This document shows, one piece after another, positions 63,213-64,000 of a stretch of DNA of 64,000 bases. This DNA is from Sulfurospirillum_A sp029027265 (GTDB lineage Bacteria > Campylobacterota > Campylobacteria > Campylobacterales > Sulfurospirillaceae), in NCBI GenBank assembly GCA_029027265.1, contig CP093061.1, positions 1,550,001-1,614,000 of the forward strand. Direction: 5' to 3'. The position numbers were made by a program, and so were the translations under genes. A model generated the notes under the pieces. The model made no database searches. It was given only the letters and a program-made list of their open reading frames with translations, and was not told the DNA's origin. How positions within the stretch are numbered: position 1 is the first letter of the stretch; every line of letters begins with the position of its first letter.

Positions 63213-64000
63213 TTGTTAGAACAAGTTGAGGTATTGATGAAAGAACATATTGAGTCTATAGGAGATTCAAGAAGTTTGGAACTATATGAGAAAGTTCCTA
63301 AAGGCAAAAGACTTAGAGCAAAATTGATTTTGAAGATAGCAGGTGAGACAAAAGAGTCTATAAAGTTAGCTAGTATAGTTGAGCTTATACATGCAGCTAG
63401 CCTTCTTCATGATGATGTTATTGATGAAGCAGAGACAAGACGTGGTGTAACTTCTATAAACCATGCTTTTGGAAATATGACTGCTATTATGCTTGGAGAT
63501 ATACTCTACTCAAAAGGTTTTACAAAACTTACATACTTGCCAAATGAAGTTGCACACAGTATAGCTGATGCAGTTACTAAGCTCTCTGTTGGGGAGCTTT
63601 TAGATGTTGAACTTTCAAATTCTTTTAATACTAACCAAGATGTCTATTTTGATATGATTTATAAAAAAACAGCTTCCCTCATAGAAGCTTCAGCTTTTAG
63701 TGCAGCCTCACTAGCGGGTAAAGATACAAGTAAATATGCACTTTACGGTAAAAACCTAGGACTTGCTTTTCAAGTGATTGATGATGTTCTTGACATTACA
63801 AGCTCTAGTGAAGTTTTGGGAAAACCAGCTTTAAATGACTTTAGAGAGGGTAAAACTACTCTTCCGTATCTTTACATGTATGAAAAACTAAATAAAGATG
63901 ATAAAACAAAATTACTCTCTTATTTTGGAAAAAATTTAAATAAAGACCAGAGTAACTGGATAAAAGCAAAGTTTGATGAGACAGGAGCAGTTGCAAAATC
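63213..64000 (+). CDS. ispB: Polyprenyl diphosphate synthase, partial
   Basis: Builds the isoprenoid tail of menaquinone or similar. Starts probably at the TTG 63213 (AGAGG ten bases before) or the ATG at 63237 in the same frame; the 3' end lies beyond the window. First aspartate-rich motif HDDVIDEAETRRG near residue 65-70, second FQVIDDVLDITSS near residue 190-200. Chain length cannot be decided. Confidence 0.9.
   Translation, partial: MLEQVEVLMKEHIESIGDSRSLELYEKVPKGKRLRAKLILKIAGETKESIKLASIVELIHAASLLHDDVIDEAETRRGVTSINHAFGNMTAIMLGDILYSKGFTKLTYLPNEVAHSIADAVTKLSVGELLDVELSNSFNTNQDVYFDMIYKKTASLIEASAFSAASLAGKDTSKYALYGKNLGLAFQVIDDVLDITSSSEVLGKPALNDFREGKTTLPYLYMYEKLNKDDKTKLLSYFGKNLNKDQSNWIKAKFDETGAVAK

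Overview
The window is low-GC DNA from a member of the Campylobacterota, most like the Sulfurimonas/Sulfurovum/Arcobacter type. Evidence: the gene chain flgA-ubiX-coaD-tmk-hisS-speA-cysE with overlapping ends, a HP0242-like (DUF2018) gene, the sensor and chemotaxis gene families, and the codon/base use. I cannot name the species. No rRNA and no CRISPR array was seen; there is one tRNA (Gly-GCC).

Layout. 1-8.1 kb (minus strand): GltD-like oxidoreductase (cut by the window edge), an aspartate aminotransferase broken by one frameshift in an A8 run, then cysE, speA, hisS, tmk, coaD, ubiX and flgA, with tRNA-Gly directly before flgA. 8.4-10.9 kb: moeA and murA. 11-12.9 kb: a degenerate GGDEF-like/PilZ protein split by one in-frame stop. 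12.9-17.3 kb: a DASS carboxylate transporter divergent from a histidine kinase and response regulator that probably control it. 17.3-19.2 kb: a nested wreck of an IS256-type and an IS3-type element.

19.2-31.7 kb is the main accessory island: a two-partner secretion / contact-dependent inhibition (CDI) locus. It has the transporter TpsB/CdiB, a 2038-residue TpsA/CdiA ending in a DNA/RNA non-specific nuclease toxin (NS_2 type), a YezG-like immunity protein, then an orphan second CdiA module. That module carries about 1 kb of near-identical sequence, a Sec-type signal peptide in place of the secretion domain, a different and unrecognised toxin tip and its own small membrane/zinc-ribbon partner. 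A third, truncated cdiA start lies beyond it, cut by the IS3 element.

31.8-42.3 kb: solitary D12 adenine methylase, trmA, a small-sensor chemotaxis receptor, a dead IS, a CoA-binding protein, ilvA, an HD-GYP response regulator, and a tungsten aldehyde oxidoreductase cassette (AOR, MoaD-like, MoeB-like). 42.5-48.8 kb: dead ISAs1 element, orphan BrnA-like antitoxin, metY-rrf2-cysK sulfur operon, then a poorly coding stretch with a GyrI-like protein, an unknown membrane protein and gene scraps.

48.8-61.6 kb is a histidine-utilisation island: a minus-strand operon (YjiH-like transporter, hutU, hutH, hutC) with a strong promoter inside a 39-bp palindrome that is a good candidate HutC operator; the remains of a divergent hutI; kbl-tdh (threonine to glycine); a MntA-HepT toxin-antitoxin pair; an unknown gene; the intact hutI; an RlmI-like methyltransferase; and hutG. 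Together HutH, HutU, HutI and HutG turn histidine into glutamate plus formamide and ammonia. 61.7-64 kb: YedF-like protein, DUF2018 protein, a small exported protein and a polyprenyl diphosphate synthase cut by the window end.

The strongest unexplained signal at whole-window scale is the 8-bp palindrome TACATGTA (often extended to CTTTACATGTAAAG): I count 39 copies by eye where base composition predicts about two or three. It sits mostly inside genes, typically read as Leu-His-Val, and is absent from the IS elements.
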